From: Phoronis australis | Lineage: Eukaryota > Phoronida > Phoronidae | Direction: 5' to 3' | Length of the DNA: 64,000 bases | NCBI GenBank assembly: GCA_002633005.1 | Contig: NMRA01000734.1 | Location: 69,984-133,983, forward strand | Part shown: in pieces, positions 22,601 through 32,187 of the stretch | Position numbering within the stretch: position 1 is the first letter of the stretch | Layout of the letters: each line of letters starts with the position of its first letter | The notes under the pieces: generated by a model | Seen by the model: only the letters and a program-made list of their open reading frames with translations | Databases searched by the model: none | What the model was told of the DNA's origin: nothing | Made by a program: the position numbers and the translations under genes

Positions 22601-23999
22601 TTATCACTTTTGAATTTGGGAAAGCAAAATTCTATCACGATCGTAAACTACTACCATGAAATAATATAGCTCATGGAGATGAACTGGTCGCATTCCATTG
22701 GACTGAGGTTCTTGCGAAAAAGATGCAAGGCCCCACATGTATCAAGCACGCGATGACACTACCTTGTTCATGAGTCTACATTACATAGCCCTGTACTCAC
22801 TTGAGATGGATTCTGTGCACCTCCCAATACAGCTCATGGCTCATTCTGTATACAACTTTCTGTGCCAAGCTAGTCTTGCCAATGCCTCTCATTCCACTTA
22901 TACTGACAGCTGAAAATGGAAATACCTTGATGTCAATGGGAGACCTTCAAATAGCAATGTGGTGATTTGTCACATGGGGCTGGATACCAGTAGCCTCTAA
23001 AGAACAAGGAGGAACTTTTGTTTAAAACAATCACGTCTAATCACAGACATTGTGAAAGTGTCTTTTCACAAAGGCAAATGATTCCCCCACACCATCCGCT
23101 GTGAAGACAAAGTACCTCCTGGTACAGCTAGATGGCGTTAAGAGTCACTGGTCCCATGTGATCAGCCCCCATTGCTTCTTGAAAATCTCCCAATCATCTC
23201 AATCCATGCAATCTAATCTTCCACACAGAGATAAATTTTAGGATTACAATACATACTTCTGAGAGAGTTCACACAAAAAGAATTGATATATTGTTATTTT
23301 TAAGAAAACCCTCTACCTTGATACTGAAAACCAACATTCTGCTAGCGAGTTTTAGAATAGCACACTGTTGAGATTTTCACTAAAACTTAAAATTTCACTT
23401 CTCTATCATATCTTGTGCTAAATAAGAATGCTAGAAACCCAATTATCAATAATAAATGGATAAATGGTTTGTATTACCACAAGTGAATTTTTTGAATTGG
23501 ACACTGCAAACAACTAAACCCTTTCAAACAGATTACCTTTCACAGTACTGTCTTGAAACATTCCCATAATCTCTTCAATTTCTTTCTTTCTCCCAAAAAA
23601 CATGTCATCATCTTTCAAACCTGTCTTCTCCTCATGTTCAGCACAATCTCGCAAGTAATCAGTTAGAATCTCATGTATCGGCATGTCGAGGTACCTTCCA
23701 TGACTCATATGTCTACAACCCATTGTGCGGAATGCATTGATGGAGACATTAATAGCCTTCTTCTTGCCCATTTTTTCTATCAGTGTATCGAATACTTTAG
23801 TGGTTGTCATGACTTCATCTTCACCTTCAAACTCCTTCCACAGGCGGTGGTAGTCTGCTTTTCCCACCTGTTCAGCGATGAGACTTAAGAATCGCTTTCT
23901 GTCCTCTGCCAACAACTCGCCTTCAATCTCGTCAATTATGACTCTCAGCGGATCAATCTGAGTTGGGTTCGAGCCCACAGGACTTGAACAAGACGCCAT
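4538..23999 (-). CDS. Gene A: death-fold-like / NB-ARC / TPR STAND ATPase, 10 exons, 1014 aa
   Basis: Spliced model built by reading GT-AG borders on the minus strand. Exons: 23537-23999, 22801-22909, 20420-20547, 19486-19592, 18388-18570, 14161-15745, 12142-12347, 9000-9087, 8497-8547, 4538-4662. Lengths sum to 3045 nt with all phases compatible and one terminal TGA. Domains: helical DED/death-fold-like region about 17-93; FFGRKKE 134-140, the entry motif of NB-ARC ATPases; Walker A GMRGIGKT 160-167; Walker B LFLLDDVDDL 236-245; a KLLLTSTN strand 271-278; a GLPL-like CQQNPYLV 346-353; winged helix about 385-450; MHD-like H468; TPR-type helices about 580-855; Ser/acidic tail 928-1014. STAND proteins of this layout switch by nucleotide exchange and oligomerise. 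A role in innate immunity or cell death is inferred. No signal peptide or membrane segment is seen, so probably cytosolic. Gene B (34233-42531) is its tandem paralogue. The tail exons (8-10) are less certain than exons 1-7. Confidence 0.87.
5325..5995. repeat. 33-bp minisatellite, about 21 units, in gene A intron 9
   Basis: Units begin GGAACAATCCCTGTAACAGT and continue GGATGTGATGTAA or GTGA. Starts are at about 5325, 5358, 5391, 5424, 5457, 5490, 5523, 5554 and on to 5982. The middle units are nearly identical and the outer ones diverged, as expected if homogenisation acts in the centre. Two units lack two bases (5523 and 5720), 197 bp apart, suggesting an internal block duplication. Because 33 is divisible by 3 and the unit lacks stops, long false ORFs appear in three minus-strand frames. 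Confidence 0.96.
8497..9087 (-). CDS. Gene A exons 8 and 9: Ser/acidic tail
   Basis: Exon 8 is 9000-9087 (88 nt), reading SLNIGVPIPKSDSESSSSDG and then DTNMDEAMS. Exon 9 is 8497-8547 (51 nt), reading DSEEEVVSRPKIQKQDS. Both have AG acceptors and GT donors and keep the frame. The low-complexity Ser/Asp/Glu content suggests a flexible, phosphorylatable tail (inference). Gene B has a counterpart of exon 8 (36017-36116) but no visible counterpart of exon 9, which is a multiple of three and could be optional. Confidence 0.72.
9809..11489. mobile_element. Terminally repeated element with internal ~440-bp array and eleven CTCF-like motifs
   Basis: Lies in gene A intron 7. The left end has ATGCGCCCAC (9809-9818) and the right end its reverse complement GTGGGCGCAT (11480-11489). 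Between them a unit of about 440 bp repeats roughly 3.5 times, and each full unit has three sub-monomers of about 146 bp. Every sub-monomer has a motif of the form GCCACTAGGNGGC; the first G of each is at 9873, 9982, 10119, 10270, 10417, 10562, 10723, 10869, 11012, 11160 and 11305. No coding capacity. It looks like a non-autonomous DNA transposon that carries a satellite. Confidence 0.75.
12142..12347 (-). CDS. Gene A exon 7: conserved helical C-terminal module
   Basis: 206-nt exon, acceptor GTTTCAG, donor GAG/GTAAAC, residues about 859-927. It starts MDYSKHVENAEKEFDGVLR and contains GFVAKDIGKGSDEHD. Gene B's exon 37369-37574 is also 206 nt and reads KFLAEDIGRGDPTHD at the same place. No named family is recognised; it looks like a helical extension of the TPR region. 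Confidence 0.88.
13742..14075. mobile_element. Palindromic MITE-like element in gene A intron 6
   Basis: Ends AAATACTGGAATTTG and CAAATTCCAGTATTTG are inverted copies, followed inward by matching GTCCGTCTCT / AGAGACGGAT and CTGACCAAAAGGTGGC / GCCACCTTTTGGCCAG. The centre at 13921-13964 is a perfect palindrome with 21-bp arms and a 2-bp spacer. The plus-strand ORF across it is an artefact. Confidence 0.8.
14118..14149. mobile_element. Solo terminal fragment of the array element
   Basis: ATGCGTTCAC, a short spacer, then ATATGTGGGTGCAT: this matches the palindromic right tip of the element at 9809-11489 (TGCGTCCACATATAAATATG). It sits about 11 bp from the GT donor of gene A exon 6, inside the start of intron 6. 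Confidence 0.55.
14161..15745 (-). CDS. Gene A exon 6: ARC/winged helix and TPR region
   Basis: A single 1585-nt exon covering residues 331-858. It starts after TTGCAG with TDVAQVEDLDELARLCQQNP; CQQNPYLV corresponds to the GLPL motif. LLKLSVFLSEFD at 404-415 is a winged-helix signature of MalT/AfsR-like STAND proteins. FHVPSLIQDFL at 467-477 corresponds to the MHD region, with His468. From about 580 on the sequence is all-helical with TPR-like pairs, for example around RIYNQMALVADYREHFDKA and the CAIGWYDDAIKTLK helix. Donor is CACAA/GTAAGT at 14160. Gene B's matching exon is 1546 nt. Confidence 0.92.
15858..16048. repeat. 95-bp tandem duplication
   Basis: Two diverged copies start with GGGTATTTAGGCCCTTGAGG and GGGTACTTTGGCACCTGAGG, 95 bp apart, in gene A intron 5 about 100 bp from the exon 6 acceptor. 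Both share phrases such as TTGGCTTCACAGG / TTGGTTTCGCAGG. Confidence 0.7.
16252..18070. mobile_element. DNA transposon with CGTAATAACCGCCC termini
   Basis: Left end CCTATTCGTCGTAATAACCG followed by CCC; right end, reverse-complemented, CCGTATTCGCCGTAATAACC followed by GCCC. Flanks share ATGTA, a possible target duplication. About 1.8 kb, no transposase ORF recognised, so non-autonomous. It fills most of gene A intron 5 and is itself interrupted by the element at 17507-17946. Confidence 0.75.
17507..17946. mobile_element. Nested hAT-like MITE, 440 bp, with 6-bp target duplication
   Basis: Begins CAGGGCTTGGAAT and ends ATTCCAAGCCCTG. The six bases ATATAC stand immediately on both sides (17501-17506 and 17947-17952). 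CAGGG...CCCTG tips are typical of hAT elements, though hAT duplications are usually 8 bp. Inserted into the element at 16252-18070, so it is younger. Confidence 0.85.
18388..20547 (-). CDS. Gene A exons 3 and 5: rest of the nucleotide-binding fold
   Basis: Exon 3 is 20420-20547 (128 nt), residues about 191-233, a helical stretch containing NGVDRMELMLSEVLRA between Walker A and B. Exon 5 is 18388-18570 (183 nt), residues 270-330, opening with VKLLLTSTNKFQYSG, the RNBS-B/sensor-1-type strand, and ending at LDHAVGE. Both exons match gene B in length (128 and 183 nt) and phase. The interval given includes exon 4 and introns 3 and 4. Intron 3 holds the CA/CG microsatellite near 20090-20150. Confidence 0.88.
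19486..19592 (-). CDS. Gene A exon 4: Walker B
   Basis: 107-nt exon, acceptor GTTTCAG, donor AAG/GTATTT, ending in phase 0. It starts at E234 and reads ETLFLLDDVDDL, then LCHSDRLE. The hydrophobic strand followed by DD (D240, D241) is Walker B of NB-ARC, with further acidic residues D243 and D244. Gene B's equivalent exon is also 107 nt but reads LDNVDQ. Confidence 0.92.
19719..19765. repeat. Short direct duplication
   Basis: GGGATTAGGGTCCCATGTG occurs twice, 28 bp apart, in gene A intron 4. The GGTCCCATGTG part resembles the subterminal sequence of the MITE at 22937-23192, so this may be a remnant of that family. Confidence 0.6.
20085..20152. repeat. CA/CG microsatellite
   Basis: Alternating CACACG and CACACA runs in gene A intron 3. 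The Cys/Val-rich ORFs on the minus strand over it are artefacts. Purine-pyrimidine alternation could adopt Z-DNA. Confidence 0.95.
21213..22383. mobile_element. Second, degenerate copy of the 440-bp-array element
   Basis: In gene A intron 2. Left end ATGCGCCCAT at 21213, right end GTGGGGCACA near 22374-22383. Shares internal phrases with the copy at 9809-11489, such as TCAGATCCATCTGAAAG and TGCCACTAGGGGC. Motif remnants near 21276, 21422, 21562, 21713 and 21852 keep spacings of 139-151 bp. More mutated than the first copy, so older. Confidence 0.65.
22801..22909 (-). CDS. Gene A exon 2: Walker A (P-loop)
   Basis: 109-nt exon missed by simple ORF calling because it is short. Acceptor TTTTCAG at 22910-22916, donor GTGAGT. 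Residue 155 is completed across the intron; the exon reads AVSISGMRGIGKTSLAQ and continues to residue 191. G160-T167 is GxxxxGKT; K166 and T167 are the expected phosphate and Mg contacts. Gene B has an exon of exactly 109 nt with the same phases. Confidence 0.93.
22937..23192. mobile_element. MITE with TGGGAGA termini, copy 1
   Basis: Left end TGGGAGACCTTCAAATAGCA; right end, reverse-complemented, TGGGAGATTTTCAAGAAGCA. The inverted ends extend about 50 bp (through TCACATGGG). A second copy lies at 33309-33547 in the same orientation. This copy begins 27 bp from the acceptor of gene A exon 2, across the likely branch-point zone. Confidence 0.8.
23537..23999 (-). CDS. Gene A exon 1: start codon and death-fold-like N-terminal domain
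   Basis: Codes for residues 1-154 and leaves one base of phase for exon 2. The ATG at 23999-23997 is chosen because the following residues (MASCSSPVGS, then DPLR) match gene B (MASFSSPVGT, DPLR). The block from about 17 to 93 has the helix spacing of a DED/CARD-type fold, with FLSL at 37-40 and a VFDTLIEKMG segment at 69-78; fold assignment is inferred. FFGRKKE at 134-140 is the FVGRE-type motif that opens NB-ARC domains. Donor is AAAG/GTAATC. An ATTTCAG lies just upstream of the ATG on the minus strand, so a 5' UTR intron may end there. Confidence 0.85.
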
Positions 24000-24119
24000 G
24001 CAGCCTGAAATCTAATGCATTACAGAACATTGACGTAAACAGACGACCTCCATGGAAAATAGAGGCAGGTGAGTATACTAGTCAGGTTTGTAGTTGGAAG
24101 GGCCTACAGAAGGCCTCTG

Positions 24120-24428
24120 CCGGAATTTCCAAAAATAGACCCATACAAATGTACACCCATGGTCGCATTTTCAGAAAATTTTTCCAAAAATATGCCCATG
24201 TGCATATTTTTGGTAACTGTTCGCAAGATATTTTGAAAAATCGGAAGGATTGTTCAGATATTGGGTGACTGTTGCTATACTCATCGTATTAGCACAGTAT
24301 AAAGGATGTCCAATTTTGGCAACACAGTTTCTGAAAATACGCCTGAGCGTATATTCGGTTTCATTTGACGTTTTTAAAAGATTGTTTTCCAAATATCCAT
24401 CCATGGGTACATTTTCGGAAATTCCCGG
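24120..24428. mobile_element. MITE-like element just upstream of gene A
   Basis: Left end CCGGAATTTCCAAAAATAGA; right end, reverse-complemented, CCGGGAATTTCCGAAAATGT. Both then reach an ACCCATGG. It starts about 120 bp upstream of the gene A ATG, so it is in the 5' UTR or promoter zone. Confidence 0.6.
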
Positions 24429-26290
24429 TAGTAATAGACTAACCTTTGGCCACTTGGTAGGCGTTTTCCCTCTTAGACAGGGGGAGCAAACACAAAAATG
24501 AAATGAGTTTCAACTGCGGCAGGGCTCTTTTGCAATGGCCCTGTATGGCCCCTCAAGGCAATGCTAGTGTTGGTAGTCACAGGAAGATACTTTTAGAGGG
24601 GTGTCAAACAATGATACGACCTTGAACATGGTTTCGCGCACTGTAATTTGGTTTTGGCCTCAATGCCTCAATAACTATTCCTGATTACCCTGGTTGAATT
24701 AAGCAGGGGTCTGACATGACATACCACAATATATAACTTTTAAAGAGCTATTCCATACATCTGGACACCAGGATTATTAGGCCTTAAAGGAACAGGAGAC
24801 CGGCGTTTTACCGTTGATGAAAATCAAATTGAATGTTTTGATAGTTTCAAATTTTCCTAACAAAGGAAGAACTTGTTTGTCTTACCAAGAAGAATGTAAA
24901 AACCAACTACAGGTAAAAATAGCTGAATTCATGAATTGTCGTGAGATGGTGTGAGGTTACTGATTGAAAATCACATAACAGATACTAGTACTCTGTGACC
25001 CGGGGCTTGTTTGGAACTATTTTGTTTCAACTAATTCCACAACAATTAGGGTTGCTCATGCAGACATAGTAATGTTTTTGAAAGCCAAAACTCTTTGGCT
25101 AAGAAAAAGATGTTTAAAGCGACACCTGACCAGCTTTAACCAGTTGTAGCTAAAATGGTTGTATCTCTAATTTTTATAGGCAAACAATTCAATACCATGC
25201 TTTATGAATGCAACTGAATGTGAACTACAGTTACAGCAATGTTTGCCTCTTACAAAACCTGCAATGTAGGTTTTGCAATAACATGCCTTTGACTGGCTTG
25301 GCTAAGACTGGACCCCCTCGCTATCAAGCTGCTAGACTGTTTTTGTTATTGTATTTTTCCACTAAATTATTCAAATATCATAGTACCAATCTACAAACAT
25401 TGTTTTTCTCTCAACACATACTGCGAATGTTATCAAGCTTGTCCAATTTCGTTGCAGAAATTATCAATATGTCATCAACACTTGCGTTCTTGGGATGATA
25501 TGGCGTAAAACTAACACTAGTACAACTGAACTGAACTTCAACAGCACTCATTTTCAAAATACTGTAAGTAATGTTCATGCTGCCTATTGTATACCACCAT
25601 GCAGTCACCTGTGCGATTTTATTTATATCTATCTATTCGGCAGCCTCACGGCATGTATCATACCCTTGACAAAGAGCGCATTGCTCGAAACGTGGGGAAC
25701 ATTTCAATATATTTTAGTACTCGTAGTTTTATTTTTACTAATTCATATTCTTATCCATCAGTAACTGCACAGCATTCTAGCATCTATTTGACTAATCCAT
25801 TTTAACTAACATTGTCGTATTAACACATTTGGTTTAATTTTGTTTTAGTTATAGTAAGCAGCTGTGAAATGATTCTGTTTAAAATGAGCGATCGGAAGTT
25901 CGTAGAAATGTGTCTAAAAGAAGAAACTTTTCAGTTGAATTGTGCAGAGATTTTACCAGGTTATAAGCGGAGTGGCATGAGAGAAGGGAACAACTTTTGC
26001 CGTGGGGCAGCAGTGAATAAATGCGGGGGCAGAATAGGTTCTGCCACGAGCAAAGAGATTGAAATGTCCACGAGATGCAAAGTGGTCCGGGAGACAGATT
26101 AACGCATCAGGGAGAGAGGACAATCAGCGTGCGCAAGAGAAGAATTTTGCCCGAACCACGCACAGGCCAGGAAGTCTAAGTGCCTTGAGTTCGGTGACCA
26201 TGAGTCATGACCCATCTATTCTATTTACATTCAACCTGTTCAAGGCACCAGTGACCAGTTGCATAAAACAATCACCCACTACTTCCATCA

Positions 26291-26397
26291 GGATGGTTAT
26301 CTCTTCCTAGTATTGTTAGTTCGTTATTAGTTCGTTATTAGTTTGTTATTAGTTCGTTATCTAATAAACTAATAATACTAGGAAAAGATAACCATCC
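26291..26397. repeat. Inverted repeat with 15-bp internal tandem
   Basis: Arms of about 31 bp (GGATGGTTATCTCTTCCTAG and its mirror) enclose repeats of TTAGTTCGTTATTAG. Likely a hairpin or a MITE remnant. Intergenic. Confidence 0.8.
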
Positions 26398-27082
26398 CGG
26401 TCATCTCTTCCTAATACAGACAGTCAGTTGACAAACGAGTAAAGGCCTAACGGAAAGATAGCTGAGGACGCCTGTGGTTAAAGCAGTCTAGGTGGCCTGT
26501 TGGTAGGCAATGCAATCGCCGGCACACTAACAATCTAGGTCAAATTAGAGACTGTATACTGCGCAAAACAAGATCATTAATATTCAAAGACTATCTGTAA
26601 TGCTCTTGGCTAGCTAGGCAATTACATCGCCTGGCTAACTGAGGGGCTACGTGGTGCCTATTCATTGCCATTGGCTTGACGCGCTGCCCGACTATCGATC
26701 ATCAGGCTTAGTTGGTAGGCTACAATCCGATTACATCATAAATAAGATTACCATAAACACACGTCATCGGAAACTACGCTTCTTCTCATCTTCAAAATTC
26801 CAAATAGAAAATACCTGTATTCGACAGCTGCACGATTAAGAGTAAAACTCTATTGTTTCGTGTTCCATAAATGTCGTCGGTGGACACCGACTGCGGTCCT
26901 TGGCTTGGGCTAAAAGGTCAATCGAAGCGCTCCAGTCGTTGAGGGGCGCTGTTATCCCTCGTCCGCCGAGTCCCTTCGCTTTCAGTCACCAGGTGGCAAC
27001 AAAGAAATAGCTATATTTGTCTTGATTCAGTCATGCGGTCTCGTCCACCCTTCCGAGTCCAGGCAGCTCCGGACCCAGTCTG

Positions 27083-27263
27083 CAGGGGCGTATCCAGGAT
27101 TCTGAGTTGGGGTGGGGGGCATAAGATTATTAGCCAGGATTTTACCCGTCTGAAATTCGGCGCACCCCCGGATCCGATACTCATGCCAATCGGGGCGAAT
27201 TTTAGGGGGGGGGGGCATGGTCCCCTTGGGCCCCCGCGGCCTGCCTCCCTGAATCCTCCTCTG
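27083..27263. mobile_element. G-rich MITE-like element
   Basis: Starts CAGGGGCGTATCCAGGATTC and ends GAATCCTCCTCTG, imperfect inverted ends around G-runs. This resembles widespread CAGGGGCGGATCCAGGATT-type short DNA elements of animal genomes. The ORFs in both strands here are artefacts of composition. Confidence 0.5.
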
Positions 27264-27679
27264 GTCTGGCTCATGATTGGCAATTAATTGAACTGCAGGC
27301 GGTCAGACTTAAAATTAAAGCGATCAGCCATCTGTCGGTGTCGGTTTCAAAGGAAGTGCGGCTTGTTCGAATAAGTTCCGAGTTTTGCCACTGAATTCGA
27401 AGGTCTCATTGACCGAGTGACTCAATTTAGCCCGCGCGGTCACAAGCAGGCACTAGCCGCGGGGTGAAATTAAATAGCGCCTCCGCGAAGTATCCGCGTC
27501 ATACCTGGACAAGAACGCGAAATTAGCGCAAGCTGACAGGTGTGGCAAGTTTCCCCACTCGTGGCCGCCGATGCATGTCGTCCACAGTGAGCCCGCGAGG
27601 TACTCCATGGATCTGCCCAACCCCGGCCGCTTCAGTGGGCGCCAGGGCCTGAGCGAGAGGCTGGTGTAGCCAATAATGC

Positions 27680-28946
27680 CCGCCGGTCCGTGAAAAAATG
27701 GACCCATGGGTCGCTTTTTAATGGGTTCTAAATTTAATGTGAACTACAGTGAAAAAATTACCCATAGAAATAAATTATAGTTTTTAAGGTTGGAAAGCAA
27801 TTTTAATTGCTTTTGGCAGCGAGCACATAAAATTCCGTCTTTAAAATTCTTGCAGTGCATCGCTCGGGATCATTATGTCAGTGTAGGGCGGGAAAGATAC
27901 TCAGGTTTCGTACCACTTAGGACGCGCCTCTCTGTACGTCAAACAGAACTATAGCCAGATGGAATCAGGAGCTATCTCGTACTGGCCCATATAGTGCAGT
28001 TTCACCGTACAACGATGACACATGTGAAATCCGAGAAGAAATGACAATGATAGTTTTGGCTACAAGAAACACGGTTGTAGAAGTCAATAAAAGTACTATT
28101 CACGTGACCTTTTTTAATTTGTACCCACTAAGTGTCAGACATCAGAATCGTCTGTGGTACTATACCAATAATTACATGTATTTCACCATTCGAAGATGAA
28201 AAAGGACTGAGATAGTGCAAACAGTCAAACCTTTTACAAAATTCTTCTCTATTCCTCTCTGACGCGGGATCTGAAGTCCCCCCGGATTTAGCACCAGGCC
28301 GGTCGACCGCACCAGTGACCCCTGCGCCTTGTTCACAGGGCGTAGCGAGTACTTTCGGTGCCCTTGGGGTAAAATGAGTGCGCCCCCCGGTCAGCAACTC
28401 CTTGGCGCAGCACCCCCTCGGACGACAAAAGCTCCCGCTTCCTCCTCTGAAGTACCACCTCCTTGGCGCCCCCCCGGTCTACAAAGCTCTGGTCCTGGTC
28501 CTTGCCTTCTCCTGTAGACATCTCCAATTAAATGGCGCCCCCCTGGTCGTTCGTTGTGTAATGTTCCCCAGGTTAACAGTCGCCACCTTTCCTCCCGGAA
28601 GTCCCCGGCTTAAGAATTGTCTCACTACCACTTTACCCAGATCACCAATCCTCGGTGGTTTTATTTTTCGATAGCTCACCCACGCCAGTAGCCCCCACGG
28701 TGAGGTCAGATATCAACACCCGCGCATCGAACATTGTTGAAAGATCCCCTATTGCGGGTATCATGCCTGCTTATCCCAACCCCCTGCTGCGGGGGAGCTG
28801 TTGATTCTGTACAACTTTTCACGGACGTGGGGTCATTTTTTCATGGGTTGAAAACACATTAAAATTATACTCCGTGAAAGAACTACCGGGACCATTTTTT
28901 AATAGTGAAAAATGACCCATGGATGCCCTTCATGACTCGGCCGGTC
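27680..28946. mobile_element. Possible 1.3-kb element with imperfect inverted ends
   Basis: Left side GCCGGTCCGTGAAAAAATGG then ACCCATGGGTC; right side, reverse-complemented, GACCGGCCGAGTCATGAAGG then ATCCATGGGTCATTTTT. The core is GC-rich, unlike the surroundings, with no recognisable protein. Boundaries are approximate. Confidence 0.35.
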
Positions 28947-31900
28947 AAGGTTGGCTTAGATGTCTACATGTTCAGAGTTTCATTGAAAAATTGATGATCC
29001 TGGTCGTTTTGTTGAAAATAATCACGGGTCGGGCTTTAATAGAAATTGAAACTGAAGTTGAATCCATGATGGCTGGGTAATTATTGAACAGTCGCTTTGA
29101 AGCCGGCCTCTTTCTTACCGGGGAAAACGGAATCAGAAATTCAAATTGAGCAGCAGTTTAGCTCTGGCAGTGTAATGAATTTATTACCGAAGTGGTTTAG
29201 GATCTAAATACATTTCTTTGTTCATACGAACTGTTGCCGAATGAGCCGGCAACGCAACTCACAAGGACTGGCGTGCATGCGGCATTTCCGAATTTGCAAT
29301 ATTAAAGAGGCATGGAACACAAGTACTCGTAAAATAACGAGATCGTGGCGAATGTACTTCTTGGAGATGCTAACGTGAGAGTTAATCACTTTCAACATGG
29401 CCAAAATTTCCAGAAAACATCGCCAGATTCACTATTTTTGAAACGCATTGTAAATATAAACTTTATAATCCCAGTCAACAGTCACCGCTCCCAATGATAT
29501 ATATATATATATGGGCAATTCCAATTGTGACTGACGTACAAGCAGAGAACATTTTAATCAATTGTGAAAAAATGTTCATCCTAGGACAATAATTAATACT
29601 TCAATTGATAGGTCTCATTGATAGCTTTCAAGGCGTTTATCAACTTTTCACCTATCTTTTTATCTGACATGCATGTCCATGAAAGTAATAATGGTGATGT
29701 TTTAAAAATATTAGTAACAGGACTTCAGTATCTTCTTAAAACAAAATGTGAAGCATGATTTAGTAGATAGCATCGGCTTTTGGCATTCATGTTTTAATTC
29801 AAATCACCAGTGCTGTCTTCCAGTGTGAAAACAAGACATTGTATCAAATTAATTGATTTAGGATTATGATTTAGGAATATGTAAAACTAACTTATGAGAT
29901 GTTGGCTTCTGTTTAGTGATTTATAATGATTAAGTTTTCATTCATCTCTTAACTCGTGCTTTCTTTTCAAATTTAAAGAAAGGCTTTAAATAATGTCACA
30001 TCACAGAACGCATAAGTACAATTATGAATTTCTTGATCCACGGTGGCATTTTTTGAGTTTCAGAGAATATTCTGGCAGATATTTATTCTTCTCCCAGTTG
30101 CATCTGTTCTTGCCGTGTTCTCCAACACATTTCCCCTATCGTTTCTAAATGCCAGTTTAATATCCTCGAAGCTCAGCGGAAAAAAATAGTCTTAATTCTT
30201 AAAAAGATTGGGGAATCAAAAATATGTAAGATGAGACAATGTTATCATTTGCTATGAAAAAATTTCACACAAGCCACCCAAAGACCAAATATACTGAAAA
30301 ACACAAAAAGAGTGACTACAGTCAGTGAGGGTGTGACAAAAATACTCAATAAAGCAGGTGACAGGTTCCTACACTTAAAAATGCCTCGTATCCACTTTTT
30401 CAACACAAAACACAGCATAGCAGGTCAGAGCAGAAATAACATGTTGATTCTAGCACATTACCAACTTGACATGTATTCCTTTAGTTATCTTGTAATTTAT
30501 ACTCTAGAACACCGCATCTTGAATTTCCCAAAAGCTAAGCATTTCTTTACAAACACAGGGTACCAACAGAAAAACAATAAGTTCTTTAAATTAAAATTTT
30601 GTTTTATTTACATTTGATAATGTGGTCCAACTGTCTGATTTTAATAAGTTGAATTCTACTAAGAATAACTAGATGACATTGTAAACTATAACTTTTCTGC
30701 AAACAGTTTGGAAATTGTAAAAGTCCAATGCATTTAGTTAAAATCTGTAGCAACTTCTTCGCATAATTTTTAAAGCTGCCTTTGTGATATTTTATCATTT
30801 CAAGGTTCTTAGGTGTGAGTTATATTTAATCTTCTGAAAATTTAGAAACGAAAAATATGACGTAAGGTTATTTTCATTGGCGTAAAAATTGTAATTTCAT
30901 GGGTGTGACGGATGTACGTGATGGACGGACAAATTTGCTGTACGTCTGTCACGCAATTTCTGACTTAACGAATAATCTCTGGGACCTAAAATTTTGGTCA
31001 ATAGTATTGAGTAACAAGTTACAAGAGAATCTGAAATTATTTTAATTTTGATTGAAAACTTTTAACGTAACAAAACTTTTTAACACTTTTTTTGTGGTGG
31101 ACGTACGGCATAAAGATATCCAGGAGTTGACCTTTGACCCCAAGAGGTGGATCGTGTGCCAGAGTTGAAATGTTATTTTTTATAAAGTTTGGGGCTCATG
31201 TGATTGCACAAATTTGATAGTATAGTGAAATACCCACAATTAGCTTTTTATAACAATAATTAGCAACACACATGAAAATCGAGCTAATTTTTTAGGGTGA
31301 AGTGATCCCAAAAATGGGTTCATTTAGGCAAAAAATTTGAAAGTTATAATGCAATCAAATATGAGTCCTGAAATTAGAGAGAATGGGCTTTCAGATGAGA
31401 CCAGAAATGTTAGTGTAGCTACAATTTTATTTTTTTTGTCCCGAGTTGGACCTTTCACGGAATTGCCCGTATATATGCGAACATGCGCTCAAAGAGTCGA
31501 ACTGACTGCTGCTTGAAATCACCGTAGTTATGTTTATATCAAAGGCCAAAGGTCACATTTTCCACATAAGGGAAAATGTGCTGCGTCAATGTCTTGCCAT
31601 ATCGAATAAGAAGACGTGCTTTGCCGTATGGGCCAACCGACTCACACGGCCTCAAATCTATGGGTCAGTTTTGAAGACGTATGGGTCATCAATTTGAGCC
31701 TGCCGTTCATGCATTTCATCCAGTGTTTGCACACATTATTTTGTTTTTGCTAGTGATGTATAGGGCTGCATGTCTCCTTCATTTTTTTTATAAAAACCTC
31801 TGTCATTTTTGTTTCTATGCGTGTTTCATTGCAAACTGATGTCTACGCGCAACTTAATGGCAATCTCTACGATTCATAAATTTCAGCTGAGGTAATTGTT

Positions 31901-32187
31901 CGGGGCTGTCCCTGTTACGCTAGTTACGACGATGTATTTCGTAAAATATGTCCTTAATCGACATTTTACGGGTCGAAGGGTGACACAGTGTAGCCGCGTC
32001 TGGCTACAGGGATGATATGAAGAGCATAACTAGAGACGCCGTTTGTATAACACACTTTATTCGGTGTAGCATTGGCAAGCGATAGAGTTACAGGCGATGA
32101 GAAAAGTGCCCGAACAAGCCTTGAATCAGATACCAAAGAAGCGTTGAAAAAGTCAAATCGAACAAGCATTGACAAAGTATGAAGAAA

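Larger units (their letters stand above)
24429..32187. other. Intergenic, repeat-rich; no gene recognised
   Basis: Contains the inverted repeat at 26291, the G-rich element at 27083 and the GC-rich block near 27.7-28.9 kb. ORFs are short and lack domain-like sequence. A TA run lies near 29500. Confidence 0.55.

Noticed and set aside
27011-27287. Pro/Gly-rich ORFs on both strands
   Set aside because: Caused by G-runs in a short inverted-repeat element.
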